From assembly GCF_910591885.1 (NCBI RefSeq), contig NC_063277.1, forward strand, positions 18,371,664 to 18,435,663: a stretch of DNA of 64,000 bases, in the 5' to 3' direction. Below, piece after piece: positions 12,101 to 22,210 of this stretch (the stretch's first letter is position 1; every line of letters begins with the position of its first letter). The stretch comes from Bombus terrestris (taxonomy: Eukaryota > Arthropoda > Insecta > Hymenoptera > Apidae). The position numbers and the translations under genes were made by a program. Under the pieces are notes generated by a model that was given only the letters and a program-made list of their open reading frames with translations, had not been told where the DNA came from and ran no database searches.

Positions 12101-13960
12101 GATTCTACGGGTTGTAAGGGTGATAGATGTGTGGAGCGCGTGACGAGACAAAGACGGATAACCCGGACCCTGATCTTTCACTTTCTCTGATTTCAAGTAG
12201 TCGACGAGAATCGCGAGAGCAACTCATCTTCGCCGCATCCAATTTGCCCCGAGTGACTTCCAATTACGCGGTATCGAGGAATGAAATTCGGGTGAAGGTT
12301 GAGATCGTTTGTCATGCGCTCCGTTCTATTCGCCACTCGTCTATGAATATTTACGAGGACCTGACGGACAACCTGCGAAAGATTCTTCGCTGCGAGATGT
12401 TTTCGCCCGAAAAAGATGAACGCTCGAACCCCCGTTCAACCAACCCTGATATCGGCTTCCAAAGAAAATTAGTAATGTATCTGTCAGTTTAATTCTTTGA
12501 CAAGTTTGACAACGAAAGATCTGTGGAGGAATGGAACTTCTTTTATTTATTGATAGTATCGCCATCTTGGCTTCTCTTAGAGTGCTATTCCATACTTGTG
12601 ATATTAAATACAATACGACATATCTAGGAAAATAACGTACGGTATCTAATTTCAACTTTTTCAAGAAAATTTGTCGGAAAATACGAAGATACGAAAGGAC
12701 GTTGCAAATAAGATGATGCAGCTCTTAATTTACAAAATGAGAGTTACAAAGTGCGAATCTATTTCTACTGAGAAATCTCGTGCTCTCTCTTGTAGAGACC
12801 AACATGCGTATAACGTAATCTTTCTCAGCAAAATATACTCTTTCCATCCTTGCTAAGAACGTTAATATTTTTCTAAGAAAATATACCGTAATGGTAGTTA
12901 GTTCTGTGTAAAAACACGATATTACAATTTTATTATATATCTACAAAGGGCAGTGTAATAAAATTCTATTTTGAAAAGGTCGCCTCTCCTCTCGAGAAAC
13001 TCATTGATTTTATGAAAACTGAACGATACCCTTTGGCATTAAAGAGAACGTTCTGTTTGCTTGGTGAAAACAATCATACTCTTCGTTTTATATAGTACTT
13101 GGCATATTCAGTGTGTTTATACTTTACAGAAGCTTGTAACCTCTCTGTTAAAAATTCGAACGATCTATCGAAAGCTAGGTACGAGCATGTTATTTCATGC
13201 ATTGGCCATCTAAATGCAGAAGCGCTCGCATTTTGTTTCACGCAACCATACGCTTTGACTTAAAGATCGGGCTCCATCTACAACAACGGGAGAGGAACTA
13301 GGAAAATTCTCGACTTTCTCCGTTTTAAAAGCTGTCTGATCTGCCGAAGAAGCGCGCATAAGACGAGAGACGAAGAGAAAGAAAGAGAGATTCCCAGTTG
13401 GTCGACGGATCGGATCGCGTTTCGTGGCTGAATTCGAATCCGAACTACCAAGGGAAAACCGTATAACTTCCTAATAAAGTATTTAGTCGACGGATGGAAG
13501 CGCGATCTAGCCCGCTAAAGGGGCGGCTGCGGGGTTACGGTTTCGGAAGCGTAGGAGAGGGAGTTTCAGTTTCCGGGTGATCTGTGGCTCCCTCGTCGTG
13601 AGAATCGATGCTGCCAGCCGGCCAATAACCATACATCGTACGACTATCACACCCCTGGGGTATATACTAACGCACACCACCGTGTCCTCGCTCTCTTTCT
13701 CTCCTTACAACCTTCGGATGGTCGTGGACGCGGGGCCTCGACGTTTCCGGTACCTACGCCCGCCTCATCTAGCCGTCTTATTACGAATAGCGAGCCTTAC
13801 CTCGCCTCCTTCTCACATGGAAAAATCGACCGAGATTCCAGTCGCTGCTCGACGTCTTCCCTTCTGTAGGATTCGGCAGAGAGTGAATGACACGTGGCTT
13901 TCGATGGCCTGTTATTAGTGGGACTTCGATGGCGCGTGATTGGGAAACGAAAGTACTGAT
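9163..13960. other. Noncoding stretch
   Basis: GC-richer patches occur at about 9.8-10.3, 10.9-11.1 and 13.48-13.9 kb among AT-rich DNA. A T-rich run lies near 9709-9726. Open frames up to about 160 codons are present, but they overlap on several frames and have no coding character. No splice-bounded exon, RNA gene or mobile element is supported. Confidence 0.5.
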
Positions 13961-13966
13961 TTTATT
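13961..13966 (-). terminator. Possible polyadenylation hexamer for the - strand exon candidate
   Basis: Read on the - strand this is AATAAA, about 155 nt beyond the TAG stop at 14121-14123. It would suit a short 3' untranslated region if the 14121-14450 segment is a terminal exon. The hexamer is common in AT-rich DNA, so alone it is weak evidence. Confidence 0.2.
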
Positions 13967-14120
13967 TGGATGTAGATCGATTCTGTCGTTTCGTTGTCTT
14001 TCGAACGATAGAGAGGACACGAGGTTAGCAGGCAAAGGAGTACCTTGTCTAGGATACTTTAAAGTATTTAAAACCATCGACGATGAATCTGACGATTTTA
14101 CAACAAAAAAAGATCCATTC

Positions 14121-14450
14121 CTACGAAAGTGATCTACGATGCACCAGAAACTCCAGGATACTTTCAAAAGCTTCTCTCAAAATGGTATCAATTTTCTTCG
14201 GCACGATAGACAAGATCCTACCTCCATATCCGGCAAGATAAAGAGACGTAGTTTGGCGCTGTGCGGGCTCTGGGCCAGCTAATGTGTCCGCGTAATGTTC
14301 GGGGACCAGTCCAATTTCGGCGAAATCTAATCTAATATCATAGAGCGTAATACCAGGAGGATACGGGGTCAATTGCGCGGCAATACCTCCGTCGTGTACC
14401 GAGTTTATCAACCTTCTCGTGTTTGCGGATCCGTAAGTAACGCTAGAAGC
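14121..14450 (-). CDS. Exon candidate, unrecognised protein (terminal, or internal ending at 14222)
   Basis: On the - strand a pyrimidine-rich stretch (about 14453-14490) precedes a CAG acceptor whose AG lies at 14452-14451. From 14450 the frame is open for 109 codons to TAG at 14121-14123. The translation has balanced composition with few runs. It starts near ASSVTYGSANTRRL, continues through LTPYPPGITLYDIRLDF and EIGLVPEHYADTL, and reaches QRQTTSLYLAGYGG. There is no ATG near the start, as expected for a non-first exon. Two readings are possible. It could be a last exon with the AATAAA at 13961-13966. Or it could be an internal exon ending at 14222, where G followed by GTAGGA is a fair donor. 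The second reading gives 229 nt entering in phase 0 and leaving after one base. I do not recognise a family. A chance frame of this length is possible; the composition and acceptor raise it above its neighbours. Confidence 0.35.
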   Translation of the reverse strand, partial: ASSVTYGSANTRRLINSVHDGGIAAQLTPYPPGITLYDIRLDFAEIGLVPEHYADTLAGPEPAQRQTTSLYLAGYGGRILSIVPKKIDTILREAFESILEFLVHRRSLS

Positions 14451-14513
14451 CTGGCATATATACCGAACGAAAGGACACGAATAGGAGACTAAGTGCCTGT
14501 CTGTGTGTAAATT

Positions 14514-14566
14514 CGTGTGTGTGCGCGCGCGTGTGCGAGGGAGAGAGGAGGAGAGGGAGAGAGAAA
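14514..14566 (+). repeat. GT/GC then GA compound simple repeat
   Basis: A GTGTGTGTGCGCGCGCGTGT run passes directly into GAGAGAGGAG-type purine repeats. The alternating part can form Z-DNA. It lies just upstream of the acceptor of the - strand exon candidate, so it would be intronic for that gene. Confidence 0.8.
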
Positions 14567-17500
14567 TCTATCCACGTGCATTGGCAATAACGACGATAGA
14601 CAAGGGAACACACGAAGCGTCAACACGAAGTTTGCCAACGACCGATCCGATCCATCGGCTTCCATGGCTCCAATCGATCTTGATCGCCTAATTGTCCATG
14701 CCTCGAATCGTTCTGGAACGTCTTAGACCGTGCAAGTTGGAGACAATCTCCGTTCGACCGACTCGAAAGAGCCTTTGTCTATCGTCCCGCTGCCCGACCG
14801 ATCGATTCCCAAGCGACTTCGCTGTTTCCCAGTCTTCCTACTCCCTACCTTTCTCTTCCATCGGCTTCCTCCTTTAAATTCAATCTCGCGTAATCACGTA
14901 GCCGTGCGTGAAGCGTATTCCTCGGCATTCGCGAGCTCGAAAATACCAGGCCGCGGAATTGGTATGCAGTAAACGAGCGACATCGCCGTCCGTTCTTCGT
15001 ACACGCTACACTGGGTCATTGAAGAGGTGATGCGATTTTGGTATAGTGATGGTTTACAAGGTGGTTACGAGCCGGTATATGGGGAAGATGGCCTAAGCTA
15101 GGGGCGGAGAAAAACGAAGAACGTAACGGACCGTATCAGGATAAATTTAGAGCAGAGATAGACGGCTGGTTGTCGTAAGAAATTAATGACACGAGACTAT
15201 AAGTTACTACCAACGAAACTACGATCGCCGACGTATTATATTAGATCTTTTCTTTAACTTGGTCCGAAGCCCAAAGTATTTTGGCATCGCTGGCAATAGT
15301 TGAAATTGTTTTTCAACGGAGAAAGATTCTGTTAAACGTCTAACGAGATACGTAAGGAGTTGTACGCTTCGAGCAGATAAAATCACGTCGAAACGTGAAC
15401 AGTGAAGTATATTATGGATAATAATAGCAACGTATTACGCTAATTATTAGAAGCATGTAATTCGCATATATCATAAACGAAGAAAAAAATTAGCGACTTG
15501 TACTCGTGAATAAATCCCTTCTATTATTTAAAAGACCCACGTTGCTGGTGAGACAATTTAATATCCAAATGTTCCGAATTGTTGATAATTAACGAAACAG
15601 CGAAGCCGAGCAGTAATAACATTGTCGATAGTTGTGCTCTATTGGCAAAGATGTACACGAGGCCATCGAGTATCGATTCGTTCTATTGGTACTTGAATAG
15701 AACTGCAATACATAGTTACCGGTTCGGCATAGGGGGCGTAGGGACATAATTCGAGTAGTAATTTAAGCACGTTGAATTCGAAATGGTCGTTACAATACGC
15801 CGCGAATGCAGTTTAATCAAATATGTGTTTACCTGGCAAATAATCTAGTGTGTAATTACTAATTACTCGTAGAGATATTATACGAGATACATTACGAATC
15901 GGCTGGATATTCGTATTTAACTACAACACTCACCGTTGCGGCTGTAACGATCGATGCTCAGTTAATTATGGTGTTTTACTGCTAAATTTCTTATGGGTCA
16001 TCTTTGTTACCTGGTTTAAATTACTCGCGTTCTTCGCGCCGTCAGAAACCACTGAATGTCATCCAAAGAAAAGGAAGTCGTATTTGGACACTTACCTGAA
16101 ACAAAAAAAAACGAAATGTACTTAGTTAGAGAGAAACGGTTATGTTAAATTAATTTTTATCGCACAATGATCATTAAACGTGTTGCTGATAAAAATACGT
16201 GTATATACATCCTCGATTTCATATTCATTTCACATCAGAGGATATTCCGATAGCAGCAATAAAACATTTTATAGCGAGTGATATATTTATCGTTGCTTGC
16301 ATGTATATTATTCTTTATTGCTTATCGGCGTCATTGATATTCACGAACATAGTCATCGATAGTAATAATAATGACGCAAAACGTAAGGGACGAGGAAAGA
16401 ATACACGAACGAAAACGTAAAAGTACCTACTTGTTAATCGATACTGCTTGAATCGAGAGTGAAGAACGACTATCGTACCGCTTGTGTTACTACTTAAAAT
16501 TTGTGTCCCAATGAAATCGTGACTATAACAATTTAGACAACAAACAACAAACAATAGATGTATAGGAATTTGAACGCGTTATAAAAGTGGTCAAACGCGA
16601 AGTTCAGGTTCGTTCCATCCACGCAGTGATTCAAATAATCATAAACAAGAGACGTATGAAATTATCTGCCAACAAGATTAAAAATAGCGTAATACAAAGC
16701 GGCAACTTTCCACGAATTCATTCGAATAGCCTCGCGTGAAGCATACTAGGTGCAACTACGGTTGGCCCATAAAGAGCTAAAAAACATGGCTAACATAATA
16801 TAAAGCGAAGCGTTCTCGGTGGACTTCATCAAAGATTCAGCCGGTTACACAAAGGGCTACCGGACCAGTCCGAAAATTTTCAAGCTGCTGTTCTCGCGAG
16901 CGTTATTAAATGAAAATTGCTCGGGTGTAACAAGAGCCGCAGGTAAATTCCGTAAGTCAGAGCCGACAACACCCTGAATAGAATTTTCCAGAAATTATGT
17001 AATTTCACCTGCCTTTTGGATACAAATATTGTATGAAAAATGCAAATTGATAACGCTTTTATGTCCAACGATATAAAGGATGTTTCGCGATTAACTAATA
17101 GAAATCGTCAAGATTAAAACGATGTGACCTACATACATATTTTTAGTAACAACGTTTTCAAAATATACGTTGCTCTAAACAAAATGTATATTCTGGTTCG
17201 CTGTTCGTTTAAGTTTGAAAGAAATTTTGTCAAAGGGCACGATGTACAATATCTGAGAGGGAGACGGTAACGGATATTCGCACAGTGCTATATGTGAACA
17301 CGCGTTTACATTTTATCCATATTACGACAGTGCAATGAAGAAGAGAGACCAGAACGCGTTAAGCCGTAACGTTCAGCGGCGAGCATTTCGGTTCCTCGAA
17401 ACGAGTCGAGATGTCTGTTTAACGCGTGACGTAATATCCTGGAAAGTTGTATAAAAGAACCACGTATGTACCAAAGGTTAACACACTCCAGGGATTTTCC

Positions 17501-18630
17501 CTGGTTTTCACGGTACGTTAACAGATCGCATAAAGATTACTAATGGAATCCATACGAGCGTATAAAAGTTGTCCGTCAGTGGTTGTCCGACTATCCAGGT
17601 AGTCAACTAACCTTTGCGGAAACGTGGTCTCGGGAAAAGGTTTGAGGGGAAGCACGGTACATTAGCGAGTTAGCACGTATACAAGGCTACCACGTCAGAA
17701 ATACAGAGTCGGAATGCATTTTCACCGAATAGGAACGCGGAGGGGCGAGAGCCTGGCTGATTGGAGAAAGCCCACGGGAGTCGTTTCGTCGTCGAGTCTT
17801 CGCCTCGGTCTTTTTAGATTCTTATTCCACGTATCCCCGTAGCCAACCGTCCTCTACCACCCCTGTCTTTCTTCCTCTTATACTCTCGTTTTCGCGTACC
17901 GTTCACCAGACCACCGGGATCGTTTTACGCGCCAGCTACACGTTTACATACGATTCGGCCGTGTGTAAATGGTAGACGTGAGCTCGGTACAACCAACCGG
18001 GTACGCTTTTCGTCCGCGCAAGACCTGCTGAAAATTTTACGCCGTTCCCAGAACGAAGGAACTACTCGGGACTCTTCTCTGTCTTTCTTAGCCGGAGAAA
18101 TGGCAAGAGGAAGAACTTCGAGACAGCGATGGAAAAAGTAAGAAAGAGAGAAGAAACGTGTCTACGTATGAGTGTGTATGTGTGTATGTGTGCGAGAGTA
18201 TGGCTCTGCGAGGTCCGTTCGAATTCCGCGTCTGCGACGTTTTAATAAATTAGGAAACCTTCGGACGCTTCTCTCCAGCCGGATGGCTGAACCGGGAATC
18301 GTTTACGACGCGCTTTCGGAATGAATTCGTTATTTTTCTCGTGCAGAATTCTCCGGTTGACCGTTCCAGTCCTGCCTCGTCCGTGGGCCTTCGTGCGAGC
18401 CGGCTAAATTTTACATCGGTCGGTTTATCCGTAGTTTCGTCAATTTTTTAGCATCTTGCGCTCGAGTAAACTGCATTTCTAGCAGCATGGTAGTAAAGGT
18501 ACGAGGAAAATGTACATCCCTGGTATCGAACGAGAAGTGCTTCGGAAGAAGAACAAAGGAAGAACGAAGTGCGAGCTACTTTTGACGCTTAAATATCAAA
18601 ACTCTCGATATGATCAATTTGTAATTTTTC
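14567..18630. other. Noncoding stretch
   Basis: The 15-17 kb part is AT-rich with no frame of interest; 17.65-18.45 kb is GC-richer. Motifs noted are TGACGTAA at 17427-17434 (a bZIP-type site), a small hairpin at 17488-17504, and a degenerate GT repeat at 18170-18196. TAATTA-type homeodomain cores cluster at about 15855-15870. No exon, RNA gene or mobile element is supported. Confidence 0.5.
17488..17504. repeat. Small inverted repeat, 7-bp arms
   Basis: CCAGGGA (17488-17494) and TCCCTGG (17498-17504) flank TTT. It is an exact but short hairpin with no adjacent gene, so it may be chance. Confidence 0.6.
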
Positions 18631-18669
<39 letters not shown>

Positions 18670-18757
18670 TAATATATATATATATATAATATATATATAT
18701 AATATTATATATAATAATATTATATATAATAATAATATTATAATATTATATATAATA

Positions 18758-18794
<37 letters not shown>
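18631..18794. repeat. Long AT-dinucleotide microsatellite
   Basis: About 160 bases of almost pure alternating A and T, with interspersed TAATAT and AATAAT variants. It is self-complementary on both strands and could extrude as a cruciform or be prone to length change and assembly error. It is the longest simple repeat in the window. Confidence 0.95.
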
Positions 18795-20704
18795 TTCTTC
18801 ATAGATCTAACGTTTTAATTTTTTATACAAATATCGTACTTTATTAGCCGTAATTCTAGTCGTAATAGGTTGCTCGAGCGAGGAATTATTGCCTTCGAGT
18901 AATCGTCCTGGTGTGGAGAATTTGAAGTGGTGTTCAGGGAGTAATTAAAAAGACTGTTTTGTTATGTAACGCTCGTGAATCTAACATACTGAATCGTGTA
19001 GGCCGGTGTGTTCTCTGGTTTATTGCTTTAGTTTTTGAATTTTTCCCCAAGCTTCTGTTAATTTATATCCTTTTGGAATTCGTACTGCTTAACGTCGATA
19101 TTACAAAATACATAATCGTTGATTAAAACTGAAATCACTTTTGATAGAAACTAGGTGATCCGTCGGTTTGAAACTGCCAAGTTTTGACTAACAGATTGAA
19201 TTTGCTTTTCAGGTATCTAGAACTCGTACTTTGTGGGTCTGTTTCAAACTCAAATTCATTATGTATAGTACGTATTTCTAGACGAGCTGGCTGAGCATTC
19301 GAAACGTTTGAGTAGTTCGACATTCTATCGTGAAATTGCTGAAATTTGGCCGTTTATTCGAAATAATTTCTTTCGAATTGCTTAAAACGTATCTGTAACT
19401 GGAATTAGATGTTTAGAATTCGACTGAAGTCGCAATTTCGATTTAAACAAGTAATGAAAAATAAGAATTATTAACTCGTTATTTGGGAAGCATCAAGTTC
19501 GCCAAGAATTAATAGTGTGCTTCTCACGAAGACGTTTCAAAAAAGTGAAACGACTAATACGAAGCAGCTGACAGAACGACCTAATCGTTCGTTAAACTGG
19601 ATCAAAAATCTTCTCGGTCTTTGGTCTCTTACGATAAAAGCGAAGAAGCTTCATCGCACGCCCTTTAATACGGCCGGCCGCTTTCTTTCCGTCGTCTCGT
19701 CGATCGATTTCTTCCCTATCGTTCAAACATGACGTGACCATTGTGCTCGATGGTTATAGCCAGGTCTTTTCTTCTCTCCCTTAATTAAGTCTCTGTCTCG
19801 GATAATTCGAAAGTATAGCTCACTACGCTCGGCGAAATTGCAGCTCATTACGTCCACGTTTATCAAACATTCAAGGAAACGAGTTACCCGGATATTCTAT
19901 TTACGCCCACGCGAGTTGAAGGAAATAGCAGATTATGCGAAACTTCGTTTGACGTTTCAGAGATTCTTTCGTTCGCGAATATTTTCTTCTTTGTTTCTCT
20001 ATGCCTTTTCGAATATAGTGTCTTGGATAGTTAAAGACATTCCTTCCCTTCAAGAGATCCCTTTTCACAAGGGACGGATGGTAATCTTTGCTCGAGATCT
20101 CACTCACGCGACTCATTAACGACGGTGAAACGATAGAAAGTTTTTACGAAGAAACAATCAAGATCATAGTCAGTATAATGTATGTGGTATCGACAGTTCG
20201 GACATCGCAACGAGATATTAATAATAGAATATTAATAAATATTTATCATGTTCACACATTGTTTATATTATCGATAAAACTTCGATATATCTATTCTTCT
20301 ATAAAGTACGCGAAATCTCGAAATCTCGAGACTTTTGATATCGCTCCGTAATGCACCCTCCATAAAGTACCATTAAAATACCATCCACCTAATATCGGAC
20401 ATTCTCTCCGAAGAAAGCAAACAGAATCAGATAAAAATGGCGTTCGATCGATGGATAAGCCAAGAGAGTGAGCGTTTCGAAACAGCATTACCTAGAACCG
20501 AATCGGAACCGGCGAATTTAATCGCGAACTCGGTCTTAGACAACATCGGCGGGGGGTGGGGGTGGGGGGTCCGATATCGAATTCGAGCAATTCCGTCTTA
20601 AACATACAACACGGTCCCCAAGAGAGGTTTCAATAAAACGTTGAGACGAAGGAGGCAGACGGGTGTGCCGTTCGAGAAAGTGAAGAAAGAAAGAAAGAGG
20701 CAGG
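18795..20704. other. Noncoding AT-rich stretch
   Basis: No exon-like frame. Short G-rich sequence with runs of G lies at about 20549-20570. I see no RNA gene, repeat copy or regulatory cluster that I can support. Confidence 0.5.
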
Positions 20705-20725
20705 GAGAGAGAGAGAGAGAGAGAG
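20705..20725 (+). repeat. GA dinucleotide repeat
   Basis: About ten GA units. In insects such tracts can bind GAGA-type factors, but no promoter is evident beside it. Confidence 0.85.
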
Positions 20726-21508
20726 CCCTGAGCTTCTTTGTAGCGGACTTGTGTGTACTCCGTTATGGAATTCCTTCCTCTTTTGATATCATATTGCATT
20801 CATCTCGTCACGATAAGCCTCGAATAAGGGCTAGCATAAAAAGTGGCTCAACGTAAGCCGGATAGAAGTGGCAGAACGCGAATCTAAAAACACGGCTTCT
20901 TTTTTTTTTTCTTTTCCGACCAACCTGTGCAATCTGGTCTGTCGACGTTCTTACACAATTGGAGACAAACCGAGAAGAGATACGCGTACGAGATTCTAAC
21001 TTTTAACGGAATTAAATTAATCGTAAAAGCCATACCGATTTTTGTGCACAACGATATAAAGGAATGAAGATGGGCGAAATTTCGTCCGTGTACTTGCCAA
21101 AGAAAAGCATAAGCTTTCGCGATCAATTGAAACTACATTGTCGATAATGCAACCCCCTCGACCAAGACGAAGTAACGCTGGAAAACGTTCGTACTCCGCT
21201 CTTCTTATTCTTCTAAAAAAATTTCCCCGATTATACTTTCGTATACATCGCATTTGATTCGTAAGAGTCCTTTTTAATTTCCTGCCTGGCGTGTAATACA
21301 CGTTGGTTTCGACAGAGGAGTTGGTTCCTCTCATGTTCGCAGCGAATTTATCGTTTAACCAAAACCGAGGGGGTTGCTGGTCGAGGATCCTAACCCAGAA
21401 ACTCGTCGACCTCGAGCCTCGGCACGTGAAATAGGAGCGTGCAGGTCGTGGAATAAACGCGTTTTTCCCCCTTGGTCCCCGGAGAGTAAGTCTCGGTAAG
21501 GACCTTAC

Positions 21509-21688
21509 AATATCCAATTCTAAGGGGTGGATGGAGGATGGAGCGAGGCAGGCTTGAGCTGCAGCGAAAATTGTTTCGCAACGAGCCAGGCCGGAACATA
21601 GCGAACACGAATGCTCGTCTGCGTCGCCAGATATCGTAATGACGGTAGCCGTGAATGCCGCGTGCAGGAAGTCGCTATTGACGGCCAT
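21509..21688 (-). CDS. Weak first-exon candidate within the longest open frame
   Basis: The longest open frame of the window runs on the - strand from ATG at 21688 down to 21017 (223 codons). Its first 60 codons end exactly at a good donor, GTAAGG (21508-21503), in phase 0. The first 60 residues are Ala-, Ser- and Cys-rich (for example SDFLHAAFTATVITIS, then SLCSGLARC) and match no family I know. Beyond the donor the translation becomes arginine-rich and looks like chance. On the - strand, DNA before the ATG is pyrimidine-rich, as in some insect 5' leaders. The start context is poor, and a frame this long could arise by chance in 64 kb of CpG-rich DNA. Confidence 0.2.
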
Positions 21689-21767
21689 ACGGAAAAAGTA
21701 AACGAAACGGGGGAGCGAGAGCTACGTGCCGCTGTACGAGCCAGAGATTCGAGCTGCGAGGATCGAG

Positions 21768-21955
21768 AAAGAGAAAACAGATAGAGAGAAACTATAGCTG
21801 GAGAAGGAGAAGGGAAAAAATAAGAGAGAGAAGGGAGGAAAGGAGACACAGAGGAATAGATTGAATAGCGAGGATAGAATAGACAGGAGAAAGAGGAAAG
21901 AGGAGGAAAAGAGATAGCAACAGATAACGGGGAGGAGAGTTTTCGAAGGGCGCGG
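21768..21955 (+). repeat. Long purine-rich strand
   Basis: About 190 bases in which the + strand is mostly A and G, rich in GAGA, GGAGG and GAAGG, with only scattered pyrimidines. A second purine run lies at about 22138-22210. Such strand asymmetry can form triplex DNA. It lies upstream of the 21688 ATG on the - strand, where it would be a polypyrimidine leader or intron. Confidence 0.7.
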
Positions 21956-22040
21956 AGGTGGCATAAAAGCGAGTAGTGGAAATCCGGACTGGCTGAAAGG
22001 AGCGATGCGGGATTACGAAAGGATTTATTTGAGATTTTCT

Positions 22041-22105
22041 GCTGCCGCCGCTGCTGCTACTATCGGCGACGCTGCCGCTGTTGCTGCCGCTGCCGGTGCT
22101 GCAGC
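22041..22105 (+). repeat. Imperfect GCTGCC-type triplet repeat
   Basis: Units of GCT, GCC and CCG with interruptions. Frames through it would read as alanine, serine or cysteine runs. The surrounding frame on the - strand is open (Gly/Ser-rich), but nothing else shows it to be coding. It may be part of a GC-rich leader or simply a microsatellite. Confidence 0.75.
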
Positions 22106-22210
22106 ATCTCCACTTGGTTCGGTGTACAAATAACAAAATGAAGAAAAAAAAAAAAAGGAAAAGAAGAAGAAGGGAAAAGGAAGAACCCGTGGGAGGATAT
22201 GGAAAAGGAT

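Noticed and set aside
16579..16606. TATAAAAG followed by a TCAGG initiator-like site
   Set aside because: The spacing is a few bases short, the initiator is imperfect, and no coding start or exon follows. TATAAAAG recurs near 17.45, 17.57 and 63.8 kb in the same unsupported way.
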